NCBI GenBank assembly: GCA_027067015.1
Contig: JAMOMS010000247.1
Span: 1-6,788, forward strand
Direction of reading: 5' to 3'
Origin: Campylobacterales bacterium
GTDB taxonomy: Bacteria > Campylobacterota > Campylobacteria > Campylobacterales > Hydrogenimonadaceae
Length of the DNA stretch: 6,788 bases
A program made the position numbers and the translations under genes. The notes beneath the pieces were generated by a model. It was not told the origin of the DNA. It worked only from the letters and a program-made list of their open reading frames with translations, and did not search any database. This document shows, piece after piece, positions 1 through 6,313 of this stretch (position 1 is its first letter; every line of letters begins with the position of its first letter).

Positions 1-2587
1 CTTCGTAATACCACAGATCGCGTTTTTGGTCGGTGCGTCGAAAGAAGAAGTGCCCCTTTTTGGCGCGCCAAAGTGTCAGAAGCGTTTTGATGGTCCGGGT
101 GGCGTTGGCGTTTTTGTCAAGTACGTTCGATTCGATTAGCGTTTCGTTGAGCGCGCGGATCGTAACAGACCCGACGGGTGCGCTTAAAAAGCGTTGAAGC
201 AGGGCCTTTTCGACGGTTTGAATCGTTTGAAGCCGTTTGAAGGCGTCGGGCCGAATGGTAAGCGTCATCTCTTTGGCGTCGCTTAAAATACCGTACTCTT
301 TAAGCTCTAAAATCGCTTTGCCGATCCGTTCTCTCGGCATATTCAGCGTCAAGACCGCTTCGTCGATCTGAAAGGCCGAGGGTTTGCCCCGACCCAGCAG
401 TGCGGCAAGGACCCTGGTAAGTTCGTCGTGTCGTTCGGGCGATAGGGTGCCGTTTTGTTTGAGGGTTTCTAGTTTCTCAAAGGCGTCTTTGGCCACGGCG
501 TCGGCAAAGTAGCGCACCTTGTTGCGTTTACGCGCCAGATACCCTTCGCGCTCCAGCTCCAGCAGGGCGGTTTTGACCTTGATCTCCCAGTTTTGGTCTT
601 CTCCTTCGGTATCCCACCCCGCCGCTTCGGCGATCTCTCGGGCCGTTAGAAGGACCTTGTCGCCCTTTTGCTTTTTGAGCACCCGAAAGACGGCGTTGAC
701 TTCGTCGGCGTTGAGCTTGGTGCGATTGAGCTGGGCGAAGTGTTTATCCAGGTCCTTTTCGTCGAAAAGTATGGGACAAAGCGCCTCCAGGCTCTTGTCC
801 CGCGCGCCGCGGCCCGCTTCCTGAGCGTAGTTTTCCAGAGAGTTGGAGATTTCGTAGTGGATGACGGTATGGATGTCGGGCTTATCGACACCCATACCGA
901 AAGCGGTGGTAGCGACGATGACGTCGATCGATCCATCTAGATAGCCTTGCAAAATTTCGGCCTTTTGCTCGCTTTCGAGCTTGGCGTGAAAGCCAGCGAC
1001 CCGACGGGGCGCGACGTCGGCGGCAAGTTTTTCGGCGATCTCGTCGCACTTGCGGGTGGAAGAGGGGATATAGATGAGGGCGGGGCCTTGGCGGGAGTTT
1101 AGGATCTCAAGCAGTTTGAGATACTTCTCTTCCTCTTTATCGACCGCGTGGGCCGTGTAGGTGAGGTTGGTGCGCTCCGGGCGGGCCAGGTAGCGGGCCA
1201 TGGTCAGACCCAGCCGCTCGCCGAAGTAGCGGGCGATGTCTTCGATGACGTCGGGTTTGGCGGTAGCGGTAAAGCAGGAGACGGGTAGGTGATCTTGCCA
1301 AGGTTGGGCTTTCAGAAGATCGGCGATAAATTCGGCGATAAAGAAGTAATCATGACGAAAATCGTGACCCCATGTGGAGAGGCAGTGGGCTTCGTCGATG
1401 ACGAAACGGTCGATCAAACGGTTTTTAAGTAGCTTAAAGATCGTCTCGGAACGCAAACTCTCGGGTGCAAGATAGAGGATGTCCGCCTCGCCGTTGATGA
1501 CCTTTTCGATGGCGTCGCTTCGCTCCAGGGCGTTTTGGAAACCGCTGATGGCTACGGCGCTGAAGTTGGCCACTTGGCGATTGAAACTTTCGATCTGATC
1601 GCGCATGAGCGCTTGAAGCGGGGAGATGACCACCGTGAGCGCTTTGGTGCGTTTTGCGCGATAGAGCGCGGGAAGCCAAAAGCTGAAAGTTTTGCCCCCG
1701 CCGGTGGGCAGTACCGCGATAAAGGACTCTTCTTGCAAAGCCGCTTCGACGATTTCGCGCTGGGAGAGGGTGGGGCTTTCGCCAAGCGCGGGATCAAGAC
1801 GCGGAAACTCCCTAAAGGCGGCAAATCCGAAAGTTTGGGCGCTAAACTCCGTCAAGTTTTCCGGCTCTTTGGGGAGGGTTAGCTGTTTGTGCAAAGCGAC
1901 GATTTGGGGGTATTCGTGCAAGATTCTGGGGGGATGGGCTTTGATTTCGATGGTGGGGGTCATAAGCGCGACGATATAGGCCAGCGCCACGGGCTCTTTG
2001 GTGATAGCCTCTTTGAGGGCCGACTCGTCGTTGATGAGGTCTTCGTAGAGTCGTATGAGAATCTTTTGTAAAAGCCTAGGTTGAAGCGCTTCGGGTTTTT
2101 GGGGCAAAAGGTCGTAAAACCCGGCGAACTTCTTTTCGTGTCGGGTAAGGGTGTAGAGGCTGTTTTGCAGATGGATCGGGAGCGATAGGAACTTTTCAAA
2201 AGAGTTTTCAAGCAGGGTGCGGGTGAGCAGGGCGTCTTTGAGGGGGTTGTTTTTAAAGTCGTCTTCGCTTTTATAGGCTTTGGGGAGTTTGTGGAAGGTC
2301 TTTTCGCTAAAAAAGAGGGTGGAAATAGCCAGCGTGTCGATGCGAGTCAGGTCGTCCAACAGCGGCGCCAGGGAGCTTTGCGTCAGATAGCGATCGTCAA
2401 AGTCGATCAGGTTGTGGCCGCATAAAAATCGCAGATTCGCCGACTGCTTCTTAATAAACGCCCCGGCCTCTTGGAGCGAATCGGTCCGTAACGTATGGTC
2501 GCCGACAACCAGCCCGATTTCACCGATGCGTCCTTTGGCGGTGACTTCCAGATCGATAAAGAGTATCTCGTCCCACTCGCTTTTCAT
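1..2587 (-). CDS. RecQ-like superfamily 2 DNA helicase with N-terminal DnaQ-type 3'-5' exonuclease domain (C-terminus cut by window edge)
   Basis: The frame is open from ATG at 2587 to the left edge, giving at least 862 residues. Residues 1-130 look like a DEDD exonuclease: D12-L-E14 in ILFIDLE, D62 in GHNLIDFD, and D118 in NNPLKDALLT. Residues 130-270 are an unassigned, probably helical linker. Residues 275-600 form a RecQ-type helicase: Walker A LPTGGGKT (K299), SPLQALMRDQ, DEAH 398-401 running into the RecQ-type loop TWGHDFRHDY, TAT 440-442, motif V ATTAFGMGVDKPD (559-571) and motif VI QEAGRGARD (589-597). Residues 600-862 hold winged-helix-like segments but no four-cysteine RecQ zinc domain. 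Family knowledge predicts ATP-driven 3'-5' unwinding coupled to exonucleolysis in DNA repair or recombination, similar in layout to eukaryotic WRN. The start lies 17 nt after the upstream stop and has no clear Shine-Dalgarno. In-frame extension is blocked by TAA at 2599-2597. The exonuclease lacks the usual motif III His (Asn113 in its place). Confidence 0.9.
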   Translation of the reverse strand, partial: MKSEWDEILFIDLEVTAKGRIGEIGLVVGDHTLRTDSLQEAGAFIKKQSANLRFLCGHNLIDFDDRYLTQSSLAPLLDDLTRIDTLAISTLFFSEKTFHKLPKAYKSEDDFKNNPLKDALLTRTLLENSFEKFLSLPIHLQNSLYTLTRHEKKFAGFYDLLPQKPEALQPRLLQKILIRLYEDLINDESALKEAITKEPVALAYIVALMTPTIEIKAHPPRILHEYPQIVALHKQLTLPKEPENLTEFSAQTFGFAAFREFPRLDPALGESPTLSQREIVEAALQEESFIAVLPTGGGKTFSFWLPALYRAKRTKALTVVISPLQALMRDQIESFNRQVANFSAVAISGFQNALERSDAIEKVINGEADILYLAPESLRSETIFKLLKNRLIDRFVIDEAHCLSTWGHDFRHDYFFIAEFIADLLKAQPWQDHLPVSCFTATAKPDVIEDIARYFGERLGLTMARYLARPERTNLTYTAHAVDKEEEKYLKLLEILNSRQGPALIYIPSSTRKCDEIAEKLAADVAPRRVAGFHAKLESEQKAEILQGYLDGSIDVIVATTAFGMGVDKPDIHTVIHYEISNSLENYAQEAGRGARDKSLEALCPILFDEKDLDKHFAQLNRTKLNADEVNAVFRVLKKQKGDKVLLTAREIAEAAGWDTEGEDQNWEIKVKTALLELEREGYLARKRNKVRYFADAVAKDAFEKLETLKQNGTLSPERHDELTRVLAALLGRGKPSAFQIDEAVLTLNMPRERIGKAILELKEYGILSDAKEMTLTIRPDAFKRLQTIQTVEKALLQRFLSAPVGSVTIRALNETLIESNVLDKNANATRTIKTLLTLWRAKKGHFFFRRTDQKRDLWYYE

Positions 2588-2604
2588 AAAAAGATTTTAC
2601 CATC

Positions 2605-3597
2605 TTAGATACTCCACCGCTTTCTGACAATGGCTTCGATGTACCATTTGCCTTCATACTCATCCAAAACGGCTATGAAGCGTACCATGCCCTGGGGCAG
2701 TCCCTCGGCGGTATCCCAGACAATCTCCACCGCTTTGCCTACGCGGTTGGGGTAGTCGGCCCGGTCGTTTGTCTCTTGTAGATTGACAGCCTCCTTTAGG
2801 GGCGGGAAGCGACGGAAAAAGTCCCTGACACCAAGGGGAGCGGGGGATTCTTCTTTGCCTCCTTCGTAGCGGGGCAGAACGGGGCGGTTGTTTTTAAGCG
2901 CCTTGGCAAAAGCCTCCGGCATGAAGTGGCGAAACGGGCCGCCAAAAGATGGCCAATCGGTCAAAATCACCCCCTCTTTGGGGTGGATGAAACGGGCGGC
3001 TTGATCGTACTTTTTGGCTTTTAACGCCATCCAGAAAGCGGCCACCCGGCCTTCGGGGCTTTCGGGGGAGAGTAGATAGGTATCAATATTGCAGTAGCCA
3101 TCGCCCCCCTCTTCCATGGCTTCAAAGCGGTTGACTGCCAGGAGCCTGTCGCGGGGGTAGTGTTTGGTTTTGGAGGGCAGGTAACGGTGGCCGATCTCAA
3201 AAACATCTTCAATCACCTCACACCCTTCAGGCGTACAGCCGAGGCTGAAGTCACAACCGGCTTCGTTGTCGATCAGCACATACCACCCCCCGTTGGTGCA
3301 TGCCATATCGTCGGCCCTGGCCCAGCCTTGCCGGACATTTAGAATGGATTCGGTCGGTACATAGGTATCCAGCGCCGAGACTTCGCACCACAGGGCACTC
3401 TCATGACGCCGGCATCGGTGGATTTTGAGCGCAACCTCCTCTTCGGGAAGGGTTTTGGCTATGACGGGGGCGCGGCTATGCGGGCTTTTGTGAATGGCAA
3501 GGGGCTTCTTGGCATAAGCGAGCAGGGCCTTGTCGCACGGCAGGGTGCCGCCAACAAGCCATAGTGCTGAAAAAAGAAGAAAAAAGAGCGCTTTCAT
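2605..3597 (-). CDS. Exported cysteine-rich protein with SH3-like N-terminal domain, function unknown
   Basis: I do not recognise this gene as a named family. The ATG at 3597 gives 330 residues beginning MKALFFLLFSALWLVGG, a clear Sec signal peptide. A TTG at 3627 would add ten residues before it and hide the signal, so I prefer 3597; AGGCG four bases upstream is a weak ribosome site. Residues about 31-100 (KKPLAIHKSP, then APVIAKTLPEEE) resemble a bacterial SH3 domain, usually a peptidoglycan or ligand-binding fold. Residues 180-330 form a separate acidic/basic domain ending in GKWYIEAIVRKRWSI, reminiscent of an NTF2-like or DUF-type tail, but this is only an impression. Eight cysteines (21, 62, 71, 100, 115, 121, 126, 169) suggest periplasmic disulfides. 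C21 is not in a convincing lipobox (TLPC). It lies between yjdM and the helicase in the same direction and is probably cotranscribed. Confidence 0.8.
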   Translation of the reverse strand: MKALFFLLFSALWLVGGTLPCDKALLAYAKKPLAIHKSPHSRAPVIAKTLPEEEVALKIHRCRRHESALWCEVSALDTYVPTESILNVRQGWARADDMACTNGGWYVLIDNEAGCDFSLGCTPEGCEVIEDVFEIGHRYLPSKTKHYPRDRLLAVNRFEAMEEGGDGYCNIDTYLLSPESPEGRVAAFWMALKAKKYDQAARFIHPKEGVILTDWPSFGGPFRHFMPEAFAKALKNNRPVLPRYEGGKEESPAPLGVRDFFRRFPPLKEAVNLQETNDRADYPNRVGKAVEIVWDTAEGLPQGMVRFIAVLDEYEGKWYIEAIVRKRWSI

Positions 3598-3637
3598 AAC
3601 GCCTATTTTAAGGGAAAAAGTGGGCAAAAAAGGGGCA

Positions 3638-3985
3638 CTACGCCTTTTTCACAAACTCCTGTTTGAGTTTAATGGCGCCGATGCCCGGGACTTTGCAGTC
3701 GATGTTGTGGCCGTCACTGCCTTCAACAAGGCGGATGTTCTTGATTTTGGTGCCGGCTTTGATGGCGCTTGAGGCCCCTTTGACCTTGAGGTCTTTGATG
3801 ACGGTGACGCTGTCGCCGTCATTTAGCACGTTGCCGTGGGCGTCTTTGACCACCAATCCCTCCTCTTGGGCGGGCGCGGTGGCGGGGTTCCACTCATGGG
3901 CGCACTCGGGGCAGACCAGCAGGTCGCCGTCTTCATAGGTATAGGGGCTGTTGCACTGGGGGCAGGGGGGAAGGGTTTGTTCCAT
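3638..3985 (-). CDS. yjdM: PhnA/YjdM family zinc-ribbon protein
   Basis: The 115-residue product matches the full length of the PhnA (now YjdM) family. An N-terminal zinc ribbon is formed by C8/C11 (PPCPQC) and C25/C28 (LVCPEC). After a short Ala/Pro-rich linker (35-42) comes the SH3-like PhnA domain, with the family signatures [16 protein letters not shown] (45-60), IKDLKVKG and a C-terminus ending QEFVKKA. Despite the old name alkylphosphonate uptake protein, the family is not the phosphonoacetate hydrolase PhnA and has no settled biochemical role. No other phn gene is nearby, so a phosphonate role is not supported here. AAAGGA seven bases before the ATG decides the start. A perfect TATAAT overlaps the upstream msrAB stop, so the gene may have its own promoter besides read-through from msrAB. 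Confidence 0.93.
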   Translation of the reverse strand: MEQTLPPCPQCNSPYTYEDGDLLVCPECAHEWNPATAPAQEEGLVVKDAHGNVLNDGDSVTVIKDLKVKGASSAIKAGTKIKNIRLVEGSDGHNIDCKVPGIGAIKLKQEFVKKA

Positions 3986-3992
3986 TTTGAGG

Positions 3993-3998
3993 TCCTTT
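3993..3998 (-). promoter_or_regulatory. Shine-Dalgarno of yjdM
   Basis: AAAGGA on the minus strand, seven bases before the ATG at 3985. It supports this start over the upstream reading frame extensions. Confidence 0.7.
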
Positions 3999-4008
3999 TT
4001 TTCACGCC

Positions 4009-4039
4009 ATTATAACGCATCCTTTTTTTCAAACATCAA
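4009..4039 (-). promoter_or_regulatory. Candidate internal promoter for yjdM, overlapping the msrAB stop codon
   Basis: On the minus strand a perfect TATAAT occupies 4014-4009 and shares bases with the msrAB TAA stop (4012-4010). The best -35 match is TTGATG at 4039-4034, with a long 19-base spacer, so recognition would rest mainly on the -10. Initiation near 4002 would leave a leader of about 17 bases containing the AAAGGA of yjdM. The match is seen directly; promoter activity is inferred. Confidence 0.4.
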
Positions 4040-5005
4040 CGAGATGGAATTGACGCAGTGGCGGGTCTGTTTGGGGGTGAAGTCTTCGCCCCTGAAAACA
4101 TGGCCCAGATGGCCGCCGCATTTGGCGCAGACAATCTCGACGCGCCGGCCGTCGGCATCAGGAAGCTCGTTGACAGCACCCGGCAGCGCTTCGTCAAAGC
4201 TCGGCCAGCCGGTGCCGCTGTCAAACTTGGCGTCTGAGGAAAAGAGCGGCGCGCCGCATTGGCGGCAGTAGTAGATGCCCTTTTCTTTATGGTCCCAATA
4301 CGCGCCGCTAAAGGGGGCTTCGGTGCCTTTGTCGACTATGACGGCCTTTTCTCTGGGGGTTAACGGTTTGGGTTGCATGGTGCTCCTTTCTTTATAGGTC
4401 GGTTGTGGCAAAGGGGGTGTTTTCTGCTCAAATTTTGGCAGTTTGACACCCGTGCTGTGGTCGGGGCAGTAGCCGTAGGGATGCTTTTTGAGGTAGTGCT
4501 GGTGATAGCTTTCGGCTGTATAAAAGTGCTTTAGCGGCAAAACCTCGGTGACGATGGGGCCGTAGCCCGCCTCTTTCAGGGCCTTTTGGTAGGCCTCTTT
4601 GGTGGCCAGCGCCGCCCTTTTTTGTTTGGGCGTGGTGTAAAAAATGGCGCTTCGGTAGTTGTTGCCCACGTCGTTGCCCTGCCGGTTGAGCTGGGTGGGG
4701 TCGTGGCTCTCCCAGAAAACCTTCAGCAGTTTGTAAATGTCGGTGCGCCTATCGTCATACACCACCTTCACCGCCTCGGTGTAGTTAACCACCCCCGGCG
4801 GGGTGTGGCGGCGGTAGCGGAGTACCTTTTTATAGGTGGGGTCGGGGTAGTTGCCCCCGGCGTAGCCCGCGACGGTTCGCAAAACACCCGGCAGGGCGTC
4901 AAAGCGCTTTTGCACTCCCCAAAAGCACCCTTCGGCAAAGACAATGGTTTGAGGCTCAGCCCACAGGGCGCTTCCCAACCAGAGCAGAAGCAAAAGCCTT
5001 CTCAC
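4010..5005 (-). CDS. msrAB: Exported bifunctional peptide methionine sulfoxide reductase MsrA-MsrB fusion
   Basis: This 331-residue fusion reduces both S- and R-methionine sulfoxide in proteins. Residues 1-16 ([16 protein letters not shown]) are a Sec signal peptide, placing it in the periplasm. The MsrA domain (about 18-190) has the nucleophile C27 in EGCFWG, catalytic E77, [14 protein letters not shown] and a likely resolving C180 in YGYCPDH. After a Pro/Lys linker (190-212) the MsrB domain (about 213-325) has zinc ligands C247/C250 and C293/C296, [15 protein letters not shown] and the catalytic C317 in RHCVNS. The resolving Cys found in many MsrB proteins (GCGW) is Thr265 here. The start is GTG at 5005, overlapping the msrA stop by four bases (GTGA), with GGAGG seven bases upstream. 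A second strong ribosome site precedes M210. An exported MsrAB points to repair of oxidised envelope proteins, needing an electron donor across the membrane that is not encoded here. Confidence 0.95.
   Translation of the reverse strand: MRRLLLLLWLGSALWAEPQTIVFAEGCFWGVQKRFDALPGVLRTVAGYAGGNYPDPTYKKVLRYRRHTPPGVVNYTEAVKVVYDDRRTDIYKLLKVFWESHDPTQLNRQGNDVGNNYRSAIFYTTPKQKRAALATKEAYQKALKEAGYGPIVTEVLPLKHFYTAESYHQHYLKKHPYGYCPDHSTGVKLPKFEQKTPPLPQPTYKERSTMQPKPLTPREKAVIVDKGTEAPFSGAYWDHKEKGIYYCRQCGAPLFSSDAKFDSGTGWPSFDEALPGAVNELPDADGRRVEIVCAKCGGHLGHVFRGEDFTPKQTRHCVNSISLMFEKKDAL
4376..4389 (-). promoter_or_regulatory. Internal ribosome binding site and ATG at the MsrB domain boundary of msrAB
   Basis: On the minus strand AAAGGAG (4389-4383) lies four bases before an in-frame ATG (4378-4376, Met210 of MsrAB). 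Initiation here would give a 122-residue protein that is almost exactly a standalone MsrB and lacks the signal peptide, so it would stay in the cytoplasm. It may also be a relic of once separate msrA and msrB genes that fused. The motif and its frame are seen; use by ribosomes is inferred. Confidence 0.5.
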
Positions 5006-5508
5006 GCCCTATCCTCCGGCAATACCCAATCACAGCGAATGAAGTGGCAGGTGTAGCCGCCCGGGTTACGTTGCAGGTAGTCCTGGTGCTCGGGTTCGGC
5101 TTCCCAAAAAGCCCCGGCCGGGGTGACTTTGGTCACAATGGGCCCGGGCCAGACGCCGCTTTGGTTCATACGCGCAATCAGCGCTTCGGCCGTGCGTTTT
5201 TGGGCCTCGGAGGTATAAAAGATCTCCGAGCGGTAGGAGCGTCCGATGTCGTTGCCCTGACGATCGGGCGTGGTGGGATCGTGAATCTGGAAAAAGAACT
5301 TCAGCAAAGCTTCGTAGCTGAGTTTTTCGGGGTCGAAAATCACCTCCACCGCTTCGGCGTGGTCGCCGTGGCGGCGGTAGGTGGCGTTGGGGCACGCCTC
5401 GTCGCCGGTATAGCCCACACGGGTCGAGATGACACCGGGAAGGTGGCGCAAGAGCTCCTGCAACCCCCAAAAACATCCGCCCGCCAGTACGGCGCGTTCC
5501 TGTCTCAT
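5002..5508 (-). CDS. msrA: Cytoplasmic peptide methionine (S)-S-oxide reductase MsrA
   Basis: The 168-residue protein is a full-length MsrA, which reduces the S-diastereomer of methionine sulfoxide using thioredoxin. The nucleophile is C12 in GGCFWG, almost at the N-terminus, so there is no room for a signal peptide and the enzyme should be cytoplasmic. Other family signatures are [19 protein letters not shown] with catalytic E52 in [27 protein letters not shown] (75-94), and a C-terminal pair C154/C159 in YTCHFIRC that can act as resolving cysteines. AAGGA six bases before the ATG fixes the start. It is first in the cluster, directly behind a candidate promoter, and its stop overlaps the msrAB start. 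It belongs to a different MsrA subgroup from the MsrA half of the fusion (different metal-free loop and C-terminus), so it is not a recent duplicate. Confidence 0.95.
   Translation of the reverse strand: MRQERAVLAGGCFWGLQELLRHLPGVISTRVGYTGDEACPNATYRRHGDHAEAVEVIFDPEKLSYEALLKFFFQIHDPTTPDRQGNDIGRSYRSEIFYTSEAQKRTAEALIARMNQSGVWPGPIVTKVTPAGAFWEAEPEHQDYLQRNPGGYTCHFIRCDWVLPEDRA
5013..5017 (-). promoter_or_regulatory. Shine-Dalgarno of msrAB, inside the msrA 3' end
   Basis: GGAGG on the minus strand lies seven bases before the GTG at 5005. It decides the unusual GTG start, and together with the GTGA overlap suggests translational coupling to msrA. Confidence 0.75.
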
Positions 5509-5538
5509 GGCGATTCCTTCTGAGTTTTAGGCGATTGT

Positions 5539-5566
5539 GGTATAACTCAACTGACAGTTTTGTAAA
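5539..5566 (-). promoter_or_regulatory. Candidate sigma70 promoter of the msrA-msrAB cluster
   Basis: On the minus strand TTTACA (5566-5561, five of six to the -35 consensus) is followed after 16 bases by TATACC (5544-5539, four of six to the -10 consensus). Transcription would begin near 5532, about 24 bases before the msrA ATG. It lies directly after the terminator of the upstream gene, which fits a fresh transcription unit. Confidence 0.45.
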
Positions 5567-5599
5567 AGAAAAAGGCTAGCCCCCGGGGTTTAGGGGGCT
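5567..5599 (-). terminator. Intrinsic terminator of the 5590-6222 gene
   Basis: On the minus strand AGCCCCC (5584-5578 partner strand reading) pairs perfectly with GGGGGCT across an eight-base loop (arms 5593-5599 and 5578-5584). After AGCC comes the T-rich run TTTTTCTT ending at 5567. The upstream arm overlaps the last codons and TAA stop of the gene. The four bases between stem and T-run are slightly more than ideal. Confidence 0.7.
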
Positions 5600-6222
5600 T
5601 TGCGGAAAGTTGTGTCGCCAAGTCTTAGGGTGTCGCCGCCCAAGGAGACGGTGTAGGTGTCACTGGGAAAACACTCGCCCATGCCGGCGGCGTAGAGGCT
5701 CTTTTTGGCCGGGTCGTAGTACCAGAAAACCAGGCTTTCGGTGGTGACTTCGCCGCCGTTTTGTACCTGTTTGCACGCCATCTCGTCGGGCGCTTTGAAG
5801 GCAAGGGTGGTGACGCCGTTTTGGGTTTTGTGCCTCCACCGGGTGCCGATCAGTCCGCTTTGGCGGTTGGCCTGCTCTGCCTTTTGGGGATCGAGTCGCC
5901 TAAAATACAGGGTCTCTTCGCCGTTTTCGCCCCGGTGGGTGACGGTGGCGGCCCGGGGGGAGAGAGCGACGATGTTTAACACATAGGCGACGGTGCCGTC
6001 GGGCCGGATCAGCTCAAAGCGCTTTTGGGCTTCGTTGTGGCGCCAGGTAACGGGCAGGATTTGGCCAAGAAATTTGATTTTGCCCTCTTTAAAACAGGTG
6101 GCGACAAAAGCGAAAGGCTCTTTTTTGCCCTTTTTGACGGCGTAGTCGCCAAGATAAAGGCCGCTAAGATCTGCACCTACAAGGGCGACGCAGAGCCAAA
6201 GAAGAAAGATGGCCGATTTCAT
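5590..6222 (-). CDS. Small exported protein of unknown function, possibly two lipocalin-like or related beta repeats
   Basis: I do not recognise this gene. The ATG at 6222 gives 210 residues and is preceded by AAAGGAG at six bases, so the open frame running further upstream to 6423 is not the real N-terminus (it would overlap the divergent gene). Residues 1-17 (MKSAIFLLWLCVALVGA) are a Sec signal peptide with a VGA cleavage site and no lipobox. The mature protein is short-stranded and beta-rich in appearance. Two halves begin similarly, SGLYLGDYAVKKGKKEPFAF (20-39) and SGLIGTRWRHKTQNGVTTLAF (122-142, quoted in part), which may be a weak internal repeat. Cysteines 43, 150 and 184 lie in the mature part. 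A clear terminator ends it, so it is probably a single-gene unit. It may be a periplasmic or outer-membrane accessory protein, but no function can be assigned. Confidence 0.75.
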   Translation of the reverse strand: MKSAIFLLWLCVALVGADLSGLYLGDYAVKKGKKEPFAFVATCFKEGKIKFLGQILPVTWRHNEAQKRFELIRPDGTVAYVLNIVALSPRAATVTHRGENGEETLYFRRLDPQKAEQANRQSGLIGTRWRHKTQNGVTTLAFKAPDEMACKQVQNGGEVTTESLVFWYYDPAKKSLYAAGMGECFPSDTYTVSLGGDTLRLGDTTFRKAP

Positions 6223-6313
6223 GAGAGGCTCCTTTTTTTGAAAGTAACCGATTTTAAAATAGAAATTGGGCAAAAAGATGGCAAAATGAAAAAAAGTGAA
6301 AAAGGAAGTGACC
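6223..6313. promoter_or_regulatory. AT-rich divergent intergenic region with palindromic ATTTTAAAAT
   Basis: These 91 bases separate two divergent exported-protein genes and must hold both start regions. A perfect ten-base palindrome, ATTTTAAAAT (6251-6260), presents TAAAAT, five of six to the -10 consensus, on both strands. No good -35 is visible for either direction. A plus-strand start near 6267 would leave a leader of about 47 bases. The minus-strand promoter would leave a shorter leader before 6222. Confidence 0.3.
6229..6235 (-). promoter_or_regulatory. Shine-Dalgarno of the 5590-6222 gene
   Basis: AAAGGAG on the minus strand, six bases before the ATG at 6222. It is the evidence for choosing this start over the 67-residue longer frame. 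Confidence 0.8.

Noticed and set aside
668..940. Short open frames on both strands inside the helicase gene
   Set aside because: The minus-strand helicase frame is unbroken through the region with all motifs in order, so these are shadows.
3605..3610. TAAAAT on the minus strand as a promoter for the SH3-like gene
   Set aside because: There is no -35 at a sensible distance and the transcript would start almost at the ATG; AT-rich chance match is likely.
2605..3627. 340-residue form starting at TTG 3627
   Set aside because: It puts ten residues before an evident signal peptide and uses a rarer start without a better ribosome site.
4586..5056. Plus-strand open frames across the msr genes, including 5044-5523
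   Set aside because: They are antisense shadows of well-identified genes, with no ribosome site and low-complexity Gly/Val-rich products.
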